Under the pieces are notes generated by a model that was given only the letters and a program-made list of their open reading frames with translations, was not told the DNA's origin and ran no database searches. Positions 34,165 to 47,281 of a stretch of DNA of 64,000 bases are shown one piece after another. Positions within the stretch are counted from its first letter, which is position 1. Each line of letters opens with the position of its first letter. The stretch comes from Cotesia glomerata (taxonomy: Eukaryota; Arthropoda; Insecta; Hymenoptera; Braconidae): NCBI RefSeq assembly GCF_020080835.1, contig NC_058159.1:5580001-5644000 (forward strand), written 5' to 3'. The position numbers and the translations under genes were made by a program.

Positions 34165-35274
34165 CACGGTGAGAAATTTCTGTAGAAATTTACTATGCAT
34201 ACATAATAAGACTGAACCTTAATGACTCAATTCAAAATATTACCATAAAAATTTAAGAATATCATATTGTACCAATCAATATTTACTAGGGACCATAGTA
34301 AATTTAACCATGCAACTGTTACATAAACATATATAAAAAATTTTCGTAAACTGACAGAACAAAAACTGTTAGTGTGCTTAAAACTTTTCATTATAGTTCC
34401 ATAGTAAAATTTCTGTTGCTCAGTCGACAATAAAAATTTATAAAAAAGTTTCACATTTAGTCACGTGTACTCGGTTTAAATTTAAAATTGTGACTATGAA
34501 ATTTTCAAATGTCCCATAGTAAACGTATGCGCGTCAGTCGCGACGCGCGCTCTTTCATTTTTTCGTGCTGCTTTGTTTTGTCAACATAAGTCTACAGACG
34601 CTATCAGTAAGTTTATGATATTAATAAACATATATAAGTTTATTATATCAATAAACATTAAGTTTTAAATAAATATTAGTTTATAAATCCATCAACACCT
34701 GAATAGTTAATGAAAATTTGTAAGATTCATAAATAATAAAATATTTAATAATTTACCGTGAAAAATTAAAATGAAAACAAACATTTGATGGTTAATCTGC
34801 AACCGACACTTCTAATAATAATAAAAAATAATTTAAAAGTTATATATTGTGTTTATAATTATTCATAATAAAATTAACTGCCAAAATAAATCCTACGTTC
34901 ATTGTTAAAAATGAAAAAAAATTATATTTTAAAAAATATTTTTAAAATTATTGCAAACAAAAAAAATCTTGTTTGGTTCGATATTTTTTTTGATTGCTAA
35001 AAACATTTTTTACTCTAAAATTTTTTATTTTTTACAAACGTTTTCTTATTTTTTTTGCTATAGTACATTCGGAAATTTAAATTATTGCATATTTCATTTT
35101 ACTGTGGTACATTTCAATTTCTACCATTTACTATGTCTGATTTCATTTGTTTCGGAAATTACTATGGGCCATTGTAAAATTTTATTCTGAGTCAATAAGG
35201 TTCACTAGTAATATGCACCATTGTAATATCTAAAATCCATGCAGAATAAAAAATAATGGAAATTTCTCACCGTG
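34165..35274. mobile_element. CACGG-terminal, TA-flanked inverted-repeat element nested in the LINE
   Basis: Termini CACGGTGAGAAATTTC and GAAATTTCTCACCGTG, with TA on both sides (34163-34164, 35275-35276). The interior is non-coding and repeats TTACTATGG / CCATAGTAA words in both orientations (34286, 34512, 35158). A GC-rich knot GCGTCAGTCGCGACGCGCGC lies near 34530. It shares the CACGG...CCGTG ends with the elements at 20230 and 60090. Confidence 0.8.
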
Positions 35275-35597
35275 TACATATTATATTGAGTTTATCTAAT
35301 CTATAGTAATTTAATAATAAATATAGTATTATGTACGTCAGAGTCAAACACCTATCATCTATAACTTAGATTTTGTTAATATTTTTCTTTTTTTTTTATT
35401 TACTTATTGCAACATGTGTAAAACACTTTACAACATATATTAATGTATCTTTTTGTAACCTCATAACTGGTCATACAGGCTGTCAGGTTTTGTTAATAAA
35501 GAAATAAATAAATAAATAAATATAAAAAAATCCTTAAGCTAAAATTTTATTATTTATAAACCGTAAATCTCGGCTATCGCATGGTGATTGCATCTAG

Positions 35598-36434
35598 TTA
35601 TTACCTAACAATTTATAGACATATTTTTACATCAAACATGGAGACGATTATCATTAAGAAAGCTTAAGTAAAAATAGTTATTACTATAATTACTATAATA
35701 AACTATAAATTTTGAAATAAAAATAGAAAAGTAAATTGATAAAATAAAAGCAAATATTAATAATTAAAAAGTAAAACTAAAATAATATTTGACAATATTC
35801 AGAAAATACACTTGAGCTAATATTTATATTAAATATAAACCGACTATAACTACGCAGCCAAAGTAAATTTGTACAATCAATTGGTAATCATGTATATCAC
35901 GTATCACACATATATACAATATATATATAAACTCGTTAGGAAAACACGAAACACAATTCATTTGTAGGTATATACTCCCGTCTTGTCTTTATTAAATTTA
36001 TGTAATAACGATAATGATAATTAAATTATCCAGTGTGATTTATTCGTGTGGAATTATCGTGCAATGCATATATATGATAGACTTTTGTTTGTAGAATAGT
36101 AAAGTGGCAAGTATATGTAATGAGTTGAAAAGAGAATTAGTTTGCTAGGATATTTGATGATGACTAAAATTTAGCCGGCGGATGAATTTAATTTATCTTT
36201 TAGGTACTCTTACTGTACTCTGTTTCACTTTCCTTACATTGATGATAACTTTAAGGGTGAGAAACGCTTCAAGCTCGACTGCTTGATTCAGTTAGCACTT
36301 ACCTCCGTGATTGCTGTTTGTAAGTCCTTTGCTATTTTGTTGCTGTTTTTTCTTCCTTCTTACCATTTTATTAAATATTATGAGCTTAAGATTTTTCTAA
36401 ATAAAAAATTTAATTTTTTACATATTAATCTTTA
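35598..36434. other. Unique AT-rich stretch
   Basis: No gene, RNA or repeat was recognised between the CTAG end of the interrupted Helitron and the next Helitron at 36435. Confidence 0.4.
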
Positions 36435-36871
36435 CTAGCAACCTTGCAGTCACTATGTGACTGCTGTGACATGTGAACTATAAAAAATTAAAATTTTGCT
36501 TTATTAAGTAATGAATTTTGTTAAATTGCACTGTACTTTCTTAACTATTGACGTTTTTAAGGATATAAGCTCATCCCGATGTTATACTCATCAAGAGCTT
36601 TCATTTGAGTACCCACATGCATTTTAATATATTTTTCATATATACATATATATAATATATATAAATATATGAAGATTGATGTGGGTACTCAAATAAAAAG
36701 TCTCGATGAGTGTAATGTCGAGATGAGCTTATATCTTTGAAAATTTCAATAATTCACAAAATATTTGTAAAATTCCACTGTTCTTTCTTAACTATTGGCA
36801 TTTTCAAAGATATAAGCTCATCTCGATGTTACACTCATCAAGAGCTTTCATTTGAGTACCCACATGCATTT

Positions 36872-36932
<61 letters not shown>

Positions 36933-37527
36933 TATAAAATATATGAAAATTTGATGTGGGTACTCAAATAAAAGGTCTCGATGAGTGTAATGTCGGGATG
37001 AGCTTGTAACTTAAAAAATGTCAATAGTTCACAAGATACAATGTCGTTTCTTAATTATGTTAAATTGCACTGTACTTTCTTAACTATTGACGTTTTCAAA
37101 GATATAAGCTCATCCCGATTTTACACTCATCAAGAGCTTTCATTTGAGTACCCACATGCATTTTAATATATTTTTCATATATTCATATATATAATATATA
37201 TAAATATATGAAAAATTGATGTGGGTACGCAAATGAAAGGTCTCGATGAGTGTAGTGTCGGAGTGAGCTTATATCTTTAAAAATGTCAATAGTTTACAAG
37301 ATACAAGGTTATTTCTTAATTATGTATCTAGAGATAGAGCATTTTCGAATGCAGCCTAAATATTTATCATCATAAATTGACTATCGGTGAGATTGATATG
37401 AAACCTTGAAAAGGCACAAATTCAAATCAAGGCCTTTGCAATGACACTAAATTTCACTAAAAAAAACCGATTTTATCATATGACTATCCTGGACACAAAA
37501 TTTTTCTTATTCTCTTAATAATATAGA
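36435..37527 (-). mobile_element. Helitron, set B, with three long hairpins
   Basis: The minus-strand 3' end is CTAG at 36435-36438, after the perfect hairpin GCAGTCACTATGTGACTGC (36446-36464). The 5' end is TCTATATTATTAAGAGAATA at 37527, and it sits between A and T. Three palindromes (about 36540-36750, 36790-37030, 37080-37300) use the same arms as the copy at 22175. An (AT)n tract forms the loop of the second. Confidence 0.88.
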
Positions 37528-40500
37528 TTATAATTTCAAAAAAATATAATTTTTATTGAGAATAAATGATCAAAGAAAAAATTTCCACCAAAAACTGGAT
37601 GCTGAAGCGGAAATTATTTGAAGTAATTAAAAAAAGTAGATAAAATATCAAGTACAAAGGGTAATTTTTTTAATCTTGGATAATTTAGCAGTCGAAAAAA
37701 AAATTATGTACATATCTTCACAACATTTAGCAATCAACTATGCAAACGATCTCTATAACGTGACAGAAACGGCTACCATCCGCTTTTTTGCTCATAAATG
37801 TTTTCACGTGAAATATATCTCGAGACAAAATGTATGTTTGCTTGTATATAATCACAGAGTGCGCTTTGCTGCTCACAAAGTAACTAAATTTTTTTTTTAG
37901 TACTCCTTGATTATAATTACTAGGCTGTAAAAAACTCTATGTGTAATACGGACATGATTGTAGAACGAATAAACAGATATTAAGATGTAATAAAGATTTA
38001 TATGGCTAATAGCAGGATATAATCAAAGGATTTATAAAAAAAATTGTTGTTCGGAGAAATATAAAAAAAATTTTATTTTTTTTTATTTATTTTTAACTTA
38101 AAAAATTTTTTTGATGAAAATCTTTTGATTAATTTTTAAAAAATTTTTATAATCATAATAACAATAATAATAATAATAAACTTGGTTAAGAAGTTATTAT
38201 TATTTTTTTTTAATAGAAAAAATTGATAAAATATTTAAACAAAAAATGTTAAGTTAATTTTAAAATAAAAATTAAAAATTTTAAATAACGGATCTTGATA
38301 TCATTTACATACACAACATAGATTCTTTCAGAGTTTAAAAATTCTTCAACTCATCGCCCAGTCAAATAGACACCGATCATAATATAAAATATATTAATAT
38401 ATATAAGTATTTAATATAGAAAGTGTTAAATGATGCAGTCAAAGAATCAAGTAGCCAATATGATGGATAGATGAAAGTATGAATCACCAGGTAAGATGCA
38501 TTCCGATCGACGATCCATTTATAAAACGTATATATATCGTATAAGATAATATTAACTTCCCAACATAACAAGTGTTTGAAATTTTTCTACAGTCTTCTTC
38601 TTCTTATTATTCTTAATCTTATTCTTCATCATTTCTTGTTCACTCATAATATCTCATTTTTATTATTTTATTTTATTCTAGTCCGTTGGTGATTGATACG
38701 CCCACATCGTAATATTTTGGTGATCAATAACATATATCCGAATGCGTTAGCACCCAAGACACGGCTATTATTCACCGTCACCAGTGAATAAATAATTTAC
38801 ATCGTCATACTAGCACCATTACATGATCCTCAAGCTATTCACATGTGTACAAGTATTTATATATTACATCAATAATATATATAAATATATTTTGTATTCA
38901 CACTTTTTTATATATTTTTAATAAATCATTTTTTCATGTGTAGAAAAAAATAAATCTCGCACTTGATAGATTATTTAAAACAACGGATAATTTAATGATA
39001 AAAAATAAAAAGTAAAATTATTTGTTGACAGGACTAAAAAATAATTCAAATAATTATTTTTAAAATAAAATTAGGACGAAGATAGCGGCATAAAAAAATC
39101 TATAAAACCGATCATAAAACATTCTCAGAGGTGGCCTTGTCCTGATTTTAGATTTACATGCATTAAAAGATTATTACAATATTAATAAGACATTTTAATA
39201 GGTATTCATTTAACTAAATCTTATGTGATTGATATTTATTTTCATTCTGTTCTAAGGATACCAGTTTAAATTGTTAAAGCCTTTCAATAAATCATATTAT
39301 TTAATATTTAAGATTTTTTTTGTTTTTAATTTATGTTTATTTATGAATTTTAGCAATATATATTTTAATATTTTTATTAACTTATTTAGTTGTCGAAATT
39401 TTACGAAGCTATTAAAAATAAAATAATGATTTTGTGCACAAGTAAAGCCGATATAGTGAGCTGCTTCAAGGACTTAAATATATAATATGCCGGGAGAGAG
39501 AATTAAAGAGATTTATATAGTAAATGTGGAGAAAATTTCGTTTATCATTTTTAAATTTAAATACAGCAATTAAAATATGGTAAATAGCTACTTAATATCA
39601 CGCGTATGACATGGGTTAGTTGCTGTATATTTTATGTTTAACATGAGATCACCGCCTACTGATGATCGTTGTTTTTTCGATTTTTAATTTATAGTCGTCT
39701 GTCGACGCGACGTTCTTCATCTATAAATTTTTATATGTGTGTTTTATGAATGAGAAAGGAATATTTTTAAATTAAGTAACTTAAAATCGATTTTTTATTA
39801 TTTTTTTTTAAGGTAAACATTTTTTTTTGCTGTTAAAAAATTTTATTTCTCAAATTTTGCATCAATTATATATAAGTTATTCACAGGTTAAAATTTGTTT
39901 GATTTATTTTAAAAATTATTTTACTAGTTAAATTTTGCCAATTATTATTATTATTATTATTCAATAAAAAAAAAATTGCATAAAATTATAATAGATATCA
40001 AACAAAATTCGCCTCTTCTTATTCTAGCTACTATTAGTCGTACTTACAAATATTTTTTATATAACCATCGATACAATAAATGTAATTGATACAATCTCGA
40101 TAAAAACGAGCGTAAACTGACGATAATAATCGATGATAATAATAATTAACAATAAATAAGACTCAATCTCTATGAATAAATTTTGCGGTAGCACAAATGA
40201 TAACGAGATATATCTGATGATATCTATGATAAAAAAAGGAAAAAAAATTAATGTCCGAATTAAGTAAATACGACCCTAGTAATTTTTGGTGGTTACTCAG
40301 GCGTAATAATTTTCGGTCATGATCTCGGTCTACAGTTGGATGGTAATGTCGCTTGCGAGGACAAAAGAAGTAGGAAGTAAAGAGGGTGCGCGTCCTGGTT
40401 CTGAGTCGTGAAAAAGGCTGCCACAATACTACACTAGATTTACTGTCAGCTTCATTTTATTCACCCTATAGAGACACATATACGCTCTGTGTCCTTATAT

Positions 40501-40910
40501 GTACTTATACTATTGCATAAAAGGATCGATGAGGACCCCCATCGAATAAGAACAAGACCAGCGGGATACTAATTGTGGTGGCGATCCTACGTGAGACCTT
40601 CTAGCGGGTTAATATTCGCCTCATTGGATCTCCCATTTCAATGGTAAAACTTTAAATAAATGTCACAAATTTTCTAAATAGATCTGTCACAATTGTGTTA
40701 TTTTTTTCTGTCAATTTATTTATGTAAAAAACTTTTGAATCTCAACTTTTAGTCAAATATTGAAGATACAAAAAATTTTTAAATACTTTTTTTTGATAAT
40801 TTTACTCTCTACAAAAATGGTACTTATCAATTTTACTCTATCTCTCATCTTTGAACCAGAATTGTAATTTTAAGAAGTAAAATTATCCATCGGAATAAAA
40901 TTATTATCAA
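37528..40910. other. Unique stretch, ~3.4 kb, no supported gene
   Basis: Mostly AT-rich with an (AAT)n patch at 38158-38180 and another near 39942. GC-richer parts lie at 38690-38840 and 40230-40650. Open frames at 37676, 38377 and 40163 are short and unrecognised. Could contain regulatory DNA; nothing specific was seen. Confidence 0.3.
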
Positions 40911-41624
40911 ATAGCAACCTTGCAGTTACTATGTGAGCTGTGAACTCTAAATAAATAAAATTTTGCGTTATTAAATAGTGAATTTTGTTAAATTGCATTG
41001 TACTTTCTTAACGATTGACATTTTTTAAAGATATAAGCTCATCCCGATGTTACACTCATCGAGAGCTTTCATTTGAGTATCCACATGCATTTTGATATAT
41101 TTTTCATATATATGAATATATGATACATATAAATATATGAAAAATTGATGTGGGTATTCAAATGAAAGGTATCGATGAGTGTAACATCGGGATGAGCTTA
41201 TATCTTTAAAAATGTCAATAGTTCACAAGATACAAGGTGGTTTCTTAATTATGTTAAATTGCACTGTACTTGTTTAAACATTGACATTTTTAAAATATAA
41301 GCTCATCCCGATATTACACTCATCAAGAGCTTTCATTTAAGTACCCACATGCATTTTTATATATTTTTCATATATCCATATATATGATGCATATAAATAT
41401 ATGAAAAATTGATGTGGGTACTCAAATGAAAGGTCTCGATGAGTGTAACATTGGGATGAGCTTATATCTTAAAAAATGTCAATAGTTCACAAGATACAAG
41501 GTCATTTCTTAATTATGTATCTAGAGATAGAGCATTTTCGAATGCAGCCTAAATACTTATCATCATAAATTGACTATCGATGAAACCATGAAAAGGCATA
41601 ACTCCAGGTCAAGACTTTTCCACA

Positions 41625-42430
41625 CACTGATAGAAGGATTTAGTACAGAGTACTAAATTGGTTTAGTAATACAATTTTTATTCATTTATTTGGGAAAAAC
41701 AAATATTTTGTACCTATCAATATTATTTGTTACAGCTTAATAAATGATTTCTTTATATGAACAAAGCCTTATTACATGGAAATAAATATTTAGTTCCACC
41801 AAATAATATTTAGTAACAGGTACTAAATATTTCTTTGGCAAATATTGTCGGTAGATGGCTATGCTTTAATTCCAATGTTTATGTGATACATAACTTATTC
41901 ACTAACTTAGATTATTTTATTCAGCTCGATTTTGGGAGATTTATTAAACCTTTAAAAACGCACATACTCCCAATATATATCTTCTATTTATGTCTTTTCT
42001 CAGTGGAGCTTAGATTACATTTTTTAATTTGTCTATTATTGATGTGTTAAAAATTTGTTTAATTTTAAATTTTATAAATGTCTCAAACGTAAAAATATAA
42101 TTTAATGAGATTCTTTTCTTTATAATACATTATATTTTTACTTAAAATTATTTATTTTAATCATTTTTATTTATTTTAAAAAGTTAAAAAGTTAGGTTAC
42201 ACGCTAAAATTAGTTAAAAAATTAATTTTTTTGCTACCAATAAACGATTTATTGAGTACCAATAAATCATTTATTAAATACTACTAAATATTTATTTGGT
42301 GGAACTAAATGAGCTTTAATAAATGATTTAGTACCTATTACTAAATATTTGGTAATGAAAGGTTTGTTACTAAATCATTTAGTATCTGTTACTAAATCTT
42401 ATTAAATAGAACTAAATCCTTCTATCAGTG
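41625..42430. mobile_element. Element X: CACTGATAGAAGGATTTAGT inverted-repeat element
   Basis: Left end CACTGATAGAAGGATTTAGT and right end ACTAAATCCTTCTATCAGTG are perfect 20-bp inverted repeats. CA lies at 41623-41624 and again at 42431-42432. The interior is rich in AAATATTTAGTA / TACTAAAT words and folds in its outer parts. The 71-codon frame at 41835 was not recognised. X was inserted into the first two bases of element Y. Confidence 0.88.
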
Positions 42431-42672
42431 CACTGATAAAAAAATTAACTTGACTCAAGAGCCAAAATCTTGAACCAAGAATACCATTTTAAAGAAAATG
42501 ATTTTCTTGAGTCAAGAGAATAAATTCTTGAGTCAAGAAATTATTCTTGATTCAAGTAAATTTATCTTGTCTCAAGAATTTATTCTCTTGACTCAAGAAA
42601 ATTATTTTCTTCAAAATGGTATTCTTGGTTCAAGATTTTGGCTCTTGAGTCAAGTTAATTTTTTTATCAGTG
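42431..42672. mobile_element. Element Y: 242-bp near-complete palindrome
   Basis: Ends CACTGATAAAAAAATTAACT and AGTTAATTTTTTTATCAGTG. The whole element folds back through repeated CTTGACTCAAGA / TCTTGAGTCAAG words around a centre near 42553. Target CA is found after it (42673-42674) and before X (41621-41622). The vocabulary is shared with the Z elements at 29231 and 48602. Non-coding. Confidence 0.88.
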
Positions 42673-42760
42673 CAACGATACCAAATTTAACCATAAAAAC
42701 CCATTTTATCATATAAATATACTGGCCGCAAAATTTTGCTTATTCTCTTAATAATATAGA

Positions 42761-44415
42761 TTATTTTCAAACCAAAAATTTTTTCTAATAAAAAAAAATT
42801 GGTATCTTGAAATAAAAATTATTTACAACTTAAAATCCAAGGATCCACGCATCCAGATAATCACCAATATAAACCTTAAAAAAAATGTGTTACGATTTAT
42901 CAAACTGTTAGGTGGTAGGTATCTACTTTCAACAAGCACGTGACAAATCTTCATCAATTTATCTAAAGTTCCGTTGCGTACGACTAAAAAATTACAAAAA
43001 ATTCTTAATAATATATCAGAGCCGAGGAATTTTAAATAAACACGGTAACATATTAATTTAGGAAGGTAGAAACAAATTTGTTAGTGTTTAGGAAGGTGTT
43101 AGAATACATGTAAAGGCTATCTCGAAATAAATTTGTCGATAAACGTGAAGATAAAATGGATGCTTTTAAATAAAAACCAGGTGGTCAGTGAAACTTTCAA
43201 GTCGCGCGCGCTCCTCACAACGAGGGGTAACCTAACGTCTTGAAAATAGCCCCCCAACTGAGAATAATTCTGTTATTTTATTTTTATTTTATTCACGCAC
43301 GCCCTCCTATGGTTTTACCTCTTCATCTTACGCACTATCCAACAGAATGCGTTATCAGTTTCTTTTTTTTATTTAATATTTAATATTATATGACACATGA
43401 TTTTATATAATAATTATACATCGATACTTGATTACACATAATATGTTTTTATTTTTTATTTAAAAATTTTTTCCTTTTAATTTTTTCAATAAAAAAAAAT
43501 TATAAAAATTTTCAGATTTCAGCTAATTTAATTTTAATTAAAGAAAATGCGAATTTCCATTCAAAAAAAATTTTTTTCCCCCAGAAAAGTTTTTTTTAAC
43601 AAATTAATTTTTTATGATTAAATTGTTAATTTTTTTTAAATAAATTTTTTCTCTCAGCGCATATGAATTTTTTTTTGTTTCAAGTGTACAGAATGTTTAA
43701 TTAAAAATTCATTTAATAATATAAAAAAATAAGAAAAAAGAAAGCAATTAATTTCGACTGTTTGTTTATTTAATTTTGATTGTTTTGTAATTATATTTAG
43801 GTTGGGATGATTAAAATTTTCGGATTTAATTGATTATTCAAAACCAATAAAATATTGATGAGAGTGGATGAACAGAAGGAAGAAGGAGGATAAGATAAAA
43901 TAAACCGGAGAAATGATGAAGGGACTCTGATGCGAGGAAGCGTAAGGTACAAAAAGGCTTACAGGGAGGAAGAAGGAAAGAAGGGTAAGGATTAAAAAAA
44001 AGATTTCGATTCTTATTTCTCCATAAATTATTTTAATGACGCGTCGCGGCTCTTCGGATATAAGGTAGAAGCCATGTAGATTTCTGTACGGCTGTAGGCA
44101 GCGGTGTATTGTTATTTATTACACTTGTACACATGCCGCTGGCACTCATATATACGCTGCAAGTAGCTCACAAATTTATCGGATACATTTATTTAGTTGG
44201 GTTATTTTTTTTTATTTTTGCTGAGTTTTACGCTGGAAAAATAAATAGTAGGAAATACAAGTTTAAATTTTAATAATTATTACTATTTATTTATTTACTT
44301 AAACAGAAATTTTTATAATAGATAAAAAAATTAAATTGATTCGAAAAATTTTGAAAATTATTAAAAACAAATTTTTGTCTTGGATCAAATTAATTTATTA
44401 ATAAATTTGAAGTTA
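42761..44415. other. Unique stretch, no supported gene
   Basis: GC-richer segments at 43190-43260 (with GTCGCGCGCGCTCC) and 43880-44170 stand out. The rest is AT-rich. No reading frame, tRNA or transposon end was recognised. Confidence 0.3.
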
Positions 44416-44759
44416 TCTATATTATTAAGAAAATAAGCAAAATTTTGTGGTCAGTGTATTTATATGGTAAAATAGGTTTTTATGGTTAAATTTGGTATCG
44501 TTAGAAAAGTCTTGACCTGGAGTTGTGCCTTTTCATAGTTTCATATCATTCTCACCAATAGTCAATGTATGATGATAAGTATTTAAGTTGCATTCAAAAA
44601 TGCTCTATCTCTAGATACATAATTAACAAATGACACTGTATCTCGTGAAATATTGAGATTTTTAAAGATATAAGCTCATCCCGATGTTACACTCATCAAG
44701 ACCTTTCATTTAAGTACCTACATCATTTTTTTATGTATTTATATCTATATATATCTATA

Positions 44760-44820
<61 letters not shown>

Positions 44821-45579
44821 AAATGCATGTGGGTACTCAAATGAAAGCTCTTGATGAGTGTAACATCGGGATGAGCTTATATCTTTAAAAACGTCAATAC
44901 TTAAGAAAGTACAGTGCAATTTAACAAATATCTTGTGAACTATTGACATTTTTAAAGATATAAGCTCATCCCGACATTACACTCATCGAGACCTTTCATT
45001 TGAATACCAACATCAATTTGTCATATATTTATATCTATTATATGTATATAATATATATAAATATGAAAAATATATCAAAATAATTAATATATATAATTAA
45101 AATATATCAAAAATTATATGTATATAATATATATATATATGAAAAATATATCAAAATGCATGTGGGTACTCAAATGAAAGCTCTTGATGAGTGTAACATC
45201 GGGATGAGCTTATATCCTTAAAAATGTCAATAGTTAAGATAGTACAATGAAATTTAACAATATCTTGCGAAATATTGACATTTTTAAAGATATAAGCTCA
45301 CCCCGACATTACATTTATCGAGACCTTTCATTTGAGTACCCACATCATTTTTTCATATATATATATATATATATATGAAAAATATATCAGAATGCATGTG
45401 GGTACTCGAATGAAAACTCTTGATGAGTGTAACATCAGAATGAGCTTATATCTTTAAAAACGTCAATATTTAAGAAAGTACAGTGCAATTTAACAAAAGT
45501 CATTATTTAATAAAGCAAAATTTTGTTTATTTATAGTTCACAAGTCACGACAGTTACATAGTGACTTCAAAGTTGATAG
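44416..45579 (+). mobile_element. Helitron, set B, with at least three long hairpins
   Basis: Starts A|TCTATATTATTAAGAAAATA. Near the end is a degraded terminal hairpin (CAGTTACATAGTGACTTC), then GTTGATAG|T. Palindromes lie at about 44650-44900, with a long (AT)n loop at 44759-44818, then 44940-45235 and 45265-45470. Confidence 0.85.
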
Positions 45580-45994
45580 TATTAATTAATGAGCCAGTTT
45601 TAAAAATAAATAAAGCTGAAAAAAATTTTTTTATTTCTAAAACAAAAAAATAAATATTTTTGGTTCAAAATTTTTTACTTCATATCAAATTAAATTTTTT
45701 TTATCAGTGAATTTTATTGTAAAACAATAAAATAAAAATTATATCAATAAAAAAGACACTTTTTTAAATTATGAAAGCTTAATAAAAAATTTTAAACCAA
45801 GAAAATAATTTTATTGTATTCAATCAAGCAAAAAATTTTTTTTATAAATTTTTTGTACAAAAATTTGCTTAATAAAATTCTCAGTTAAAAAAAAAAATTT
45901 TCTTTGGTCTGTCAAAAAAATAACTTTTTTTAGTTCAAGATTTATATATAAAAAAAAAATTAGGAAAACAGTTGACCCTAAAAGCCATCCCTGC

Positions 45995-46590
45995 AACTTC
46001 CTGCTACCTCCATATCTAAGTGCTCAACAATTCACTTATTTTTTAAGCTCTTCGAGCTTGAAAATAAAATTTTTGTGTAATTTTGAGCTCTCCGAGCTCA
46101 AATAAATTGCTGTTCTATGCTTTTGAGCTTGAAGAGCTCAAAAGGCTAATGGAAGTTTTATAGAACACTATTTTTTGAATTTTCAAACCGCAATAACTTT
46201 TGAGTTCTTTTTTTTCTTTTGAGTTCTTTAAAAAATCTTTAAGCGTAAACTGGTCAGACCACAAATTTCATAGAAATTCTGAAAAAAACATTTTTTTCAA
46301 TTTTTTTCGACAACGATATCTCCCGAACAAATCAACCGATTTTGACCGGACTGGTGGCAATCGACGTGGTTTTTTGAGGTTAAGAGCTGATTAGTTTTTG
46401 GAATTGATCGGTTCAGCCGTTTAAAAGATATTTAAAAAAAACGAATTTTTGGAAATTTTATTTTTGAGATTTCTCAAAATTGATCGACTCAAATTCTGTA
46501 AATTAGTATCAGAATTCTAGGGGCAAAGGAACTCTTCAGAACGCTGCTTATTTTGATCGATCCGGATGATCCGTTCAAAAGTTATGAGAG

Positions 46591-46628
<38 letters not shown>

Positions 46629-46772
46629 TGACATCACCGCGGAAATAGTCAGGGAAGCTTCCTAGGACCTCAAAACGTCGAGATCTGATGAAAACTCGAT
46701 TTTCGAAAAACGGGGTGAAAACAATAACCTGAACCGATTTTTGAAAATTTTCAATTTTCTTAGCGGGAAGTT
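45995..46772. mobile_element. Short-TIR element with (AC)n tract
   Basis: Ends AACTTCCTGCTA (left) and TAGCGGGAAGTT (right) are imperfect inverted repeats. The interior includes an (AC)16 tract at 46595-46626 followed by GGTGACATCACCGCGG, and segments such as CGATATCTCCCGAACAAATC and TCCTAGGACCTCAAAACGTC. From memory, these words recur in repeats of many insect genomes. The 64-codon frame at 46200 is not a protein. No clear target duplication was seen, so the ends are provisional. Confidence 0.6.
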
Positions 46773-47170
46773 AAAAAGTTAATTTTTTTATATTAGAAAA
46801 TAATTTTTTTTGAGTGCAGTAGAAAAAAACTGATATGGTCAGCCGAAAAATTAAAAAGTAACTAATTAAGCAGCCCGGTAATCATTTCTGACAATTGTCA
46901 ACCTGAAAGTTCTCCAAGCAAAGGTAAATATTTATTTTTTCTGCCAAAAAAAAAAAAAAAAAAAAAAAAATTTTCTGGTTACAATATTTATTTACATCAA
47001 TATTTATTTGAGTATTCTGTAACTATCGATTGGTGGTGGTTGCCAGGTGCAGTTCACCCTACTAGATTCATCGGCATAAAAGGGAAGAGCAGCAAACAGT
47101 CTCTCATCTCTCGTAAAATCTTTTGCAGATGCTGATAGGCGGGTTTCAGAAAAAAGGCGTAACATAATCG

Positions 47171-47281
47171 GCCAATCACTTCGCGAAATAATTAAGCTCC
47201 GCCCCTTGACATCAAAACCACGCCCCCTGCGATTCTCGCAAGCATTCAGTTTCAAGTAACTCGATCGTCCTATCGAGTCCT
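47171..47281 (+). promoter_or_regulatory. Core promoter with CCAAT box, GC boxes and arthropod initiator
   Basis: In order: GGCCAATCAC at about 47170 (NF-Y/CCAAT box), CCGCCCC at about 47202 and CCACGCCCCC at about 47218 (GC/KLF boxes), then CATTCAGTTTC with the initiator core TCAGT at 47246-47250. The predicted +1 A is 47248. AGTCC, fitting the downstream promoter element RGWYV, lies at +29 to +33, one base from its ideal place. A second TCAGTGT occurs near 47368. The surroundings are AT-rich, making the cluster stand out. It points to the right, towards the LIM exon. Confidence 0.5.

Larger units (their letters stand above)
33650..35520 (+). mobile_element. Internally deleted LINE, inserted in Helitron unit b and itself interrupted
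   Basis: 5' part 33650-34162 and 3' part 35277-35520 belong to one plus-strand non-LTR element. The 5' part codes the start of an APE-type endonuclease. The 3' part ends TGTCAGGTTTTGTTAATAAA followed by an (AAAT)n tail at 35498-35521. The reverse-transcriptase region is missing. A 1.1-kb inverted-repeat element (34165-35274) sits in the middle. Helitron sequence flanks the LINE on both sides. Confidence 0.7.
40911..42760 (-). mobile_element. Helitron, set B, split by two nested CACTG elements
   Basis: The 3' part 40911-41622 starts at ATAGCAACC (CTAG variant). It has a partly deleted terminal hairpin and two long palindromes (41010-41225, 41280-41480). The 5' part 42673-42760 ends TCTATATTATTAAGAGAATA on the minus strand. 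Joined, they match the other set-B copies (e.g. 22250-22300 inverted) without a gap except one duplicated CA. Confidence 0.82.

Noticed and set aside
40163..40426. 87-codon minus-strand frame in a GC-richer patch
   Set aside because: Arg/Thr/His-rich translation without family resemblance, no splice partners and no supporting promoter signals.
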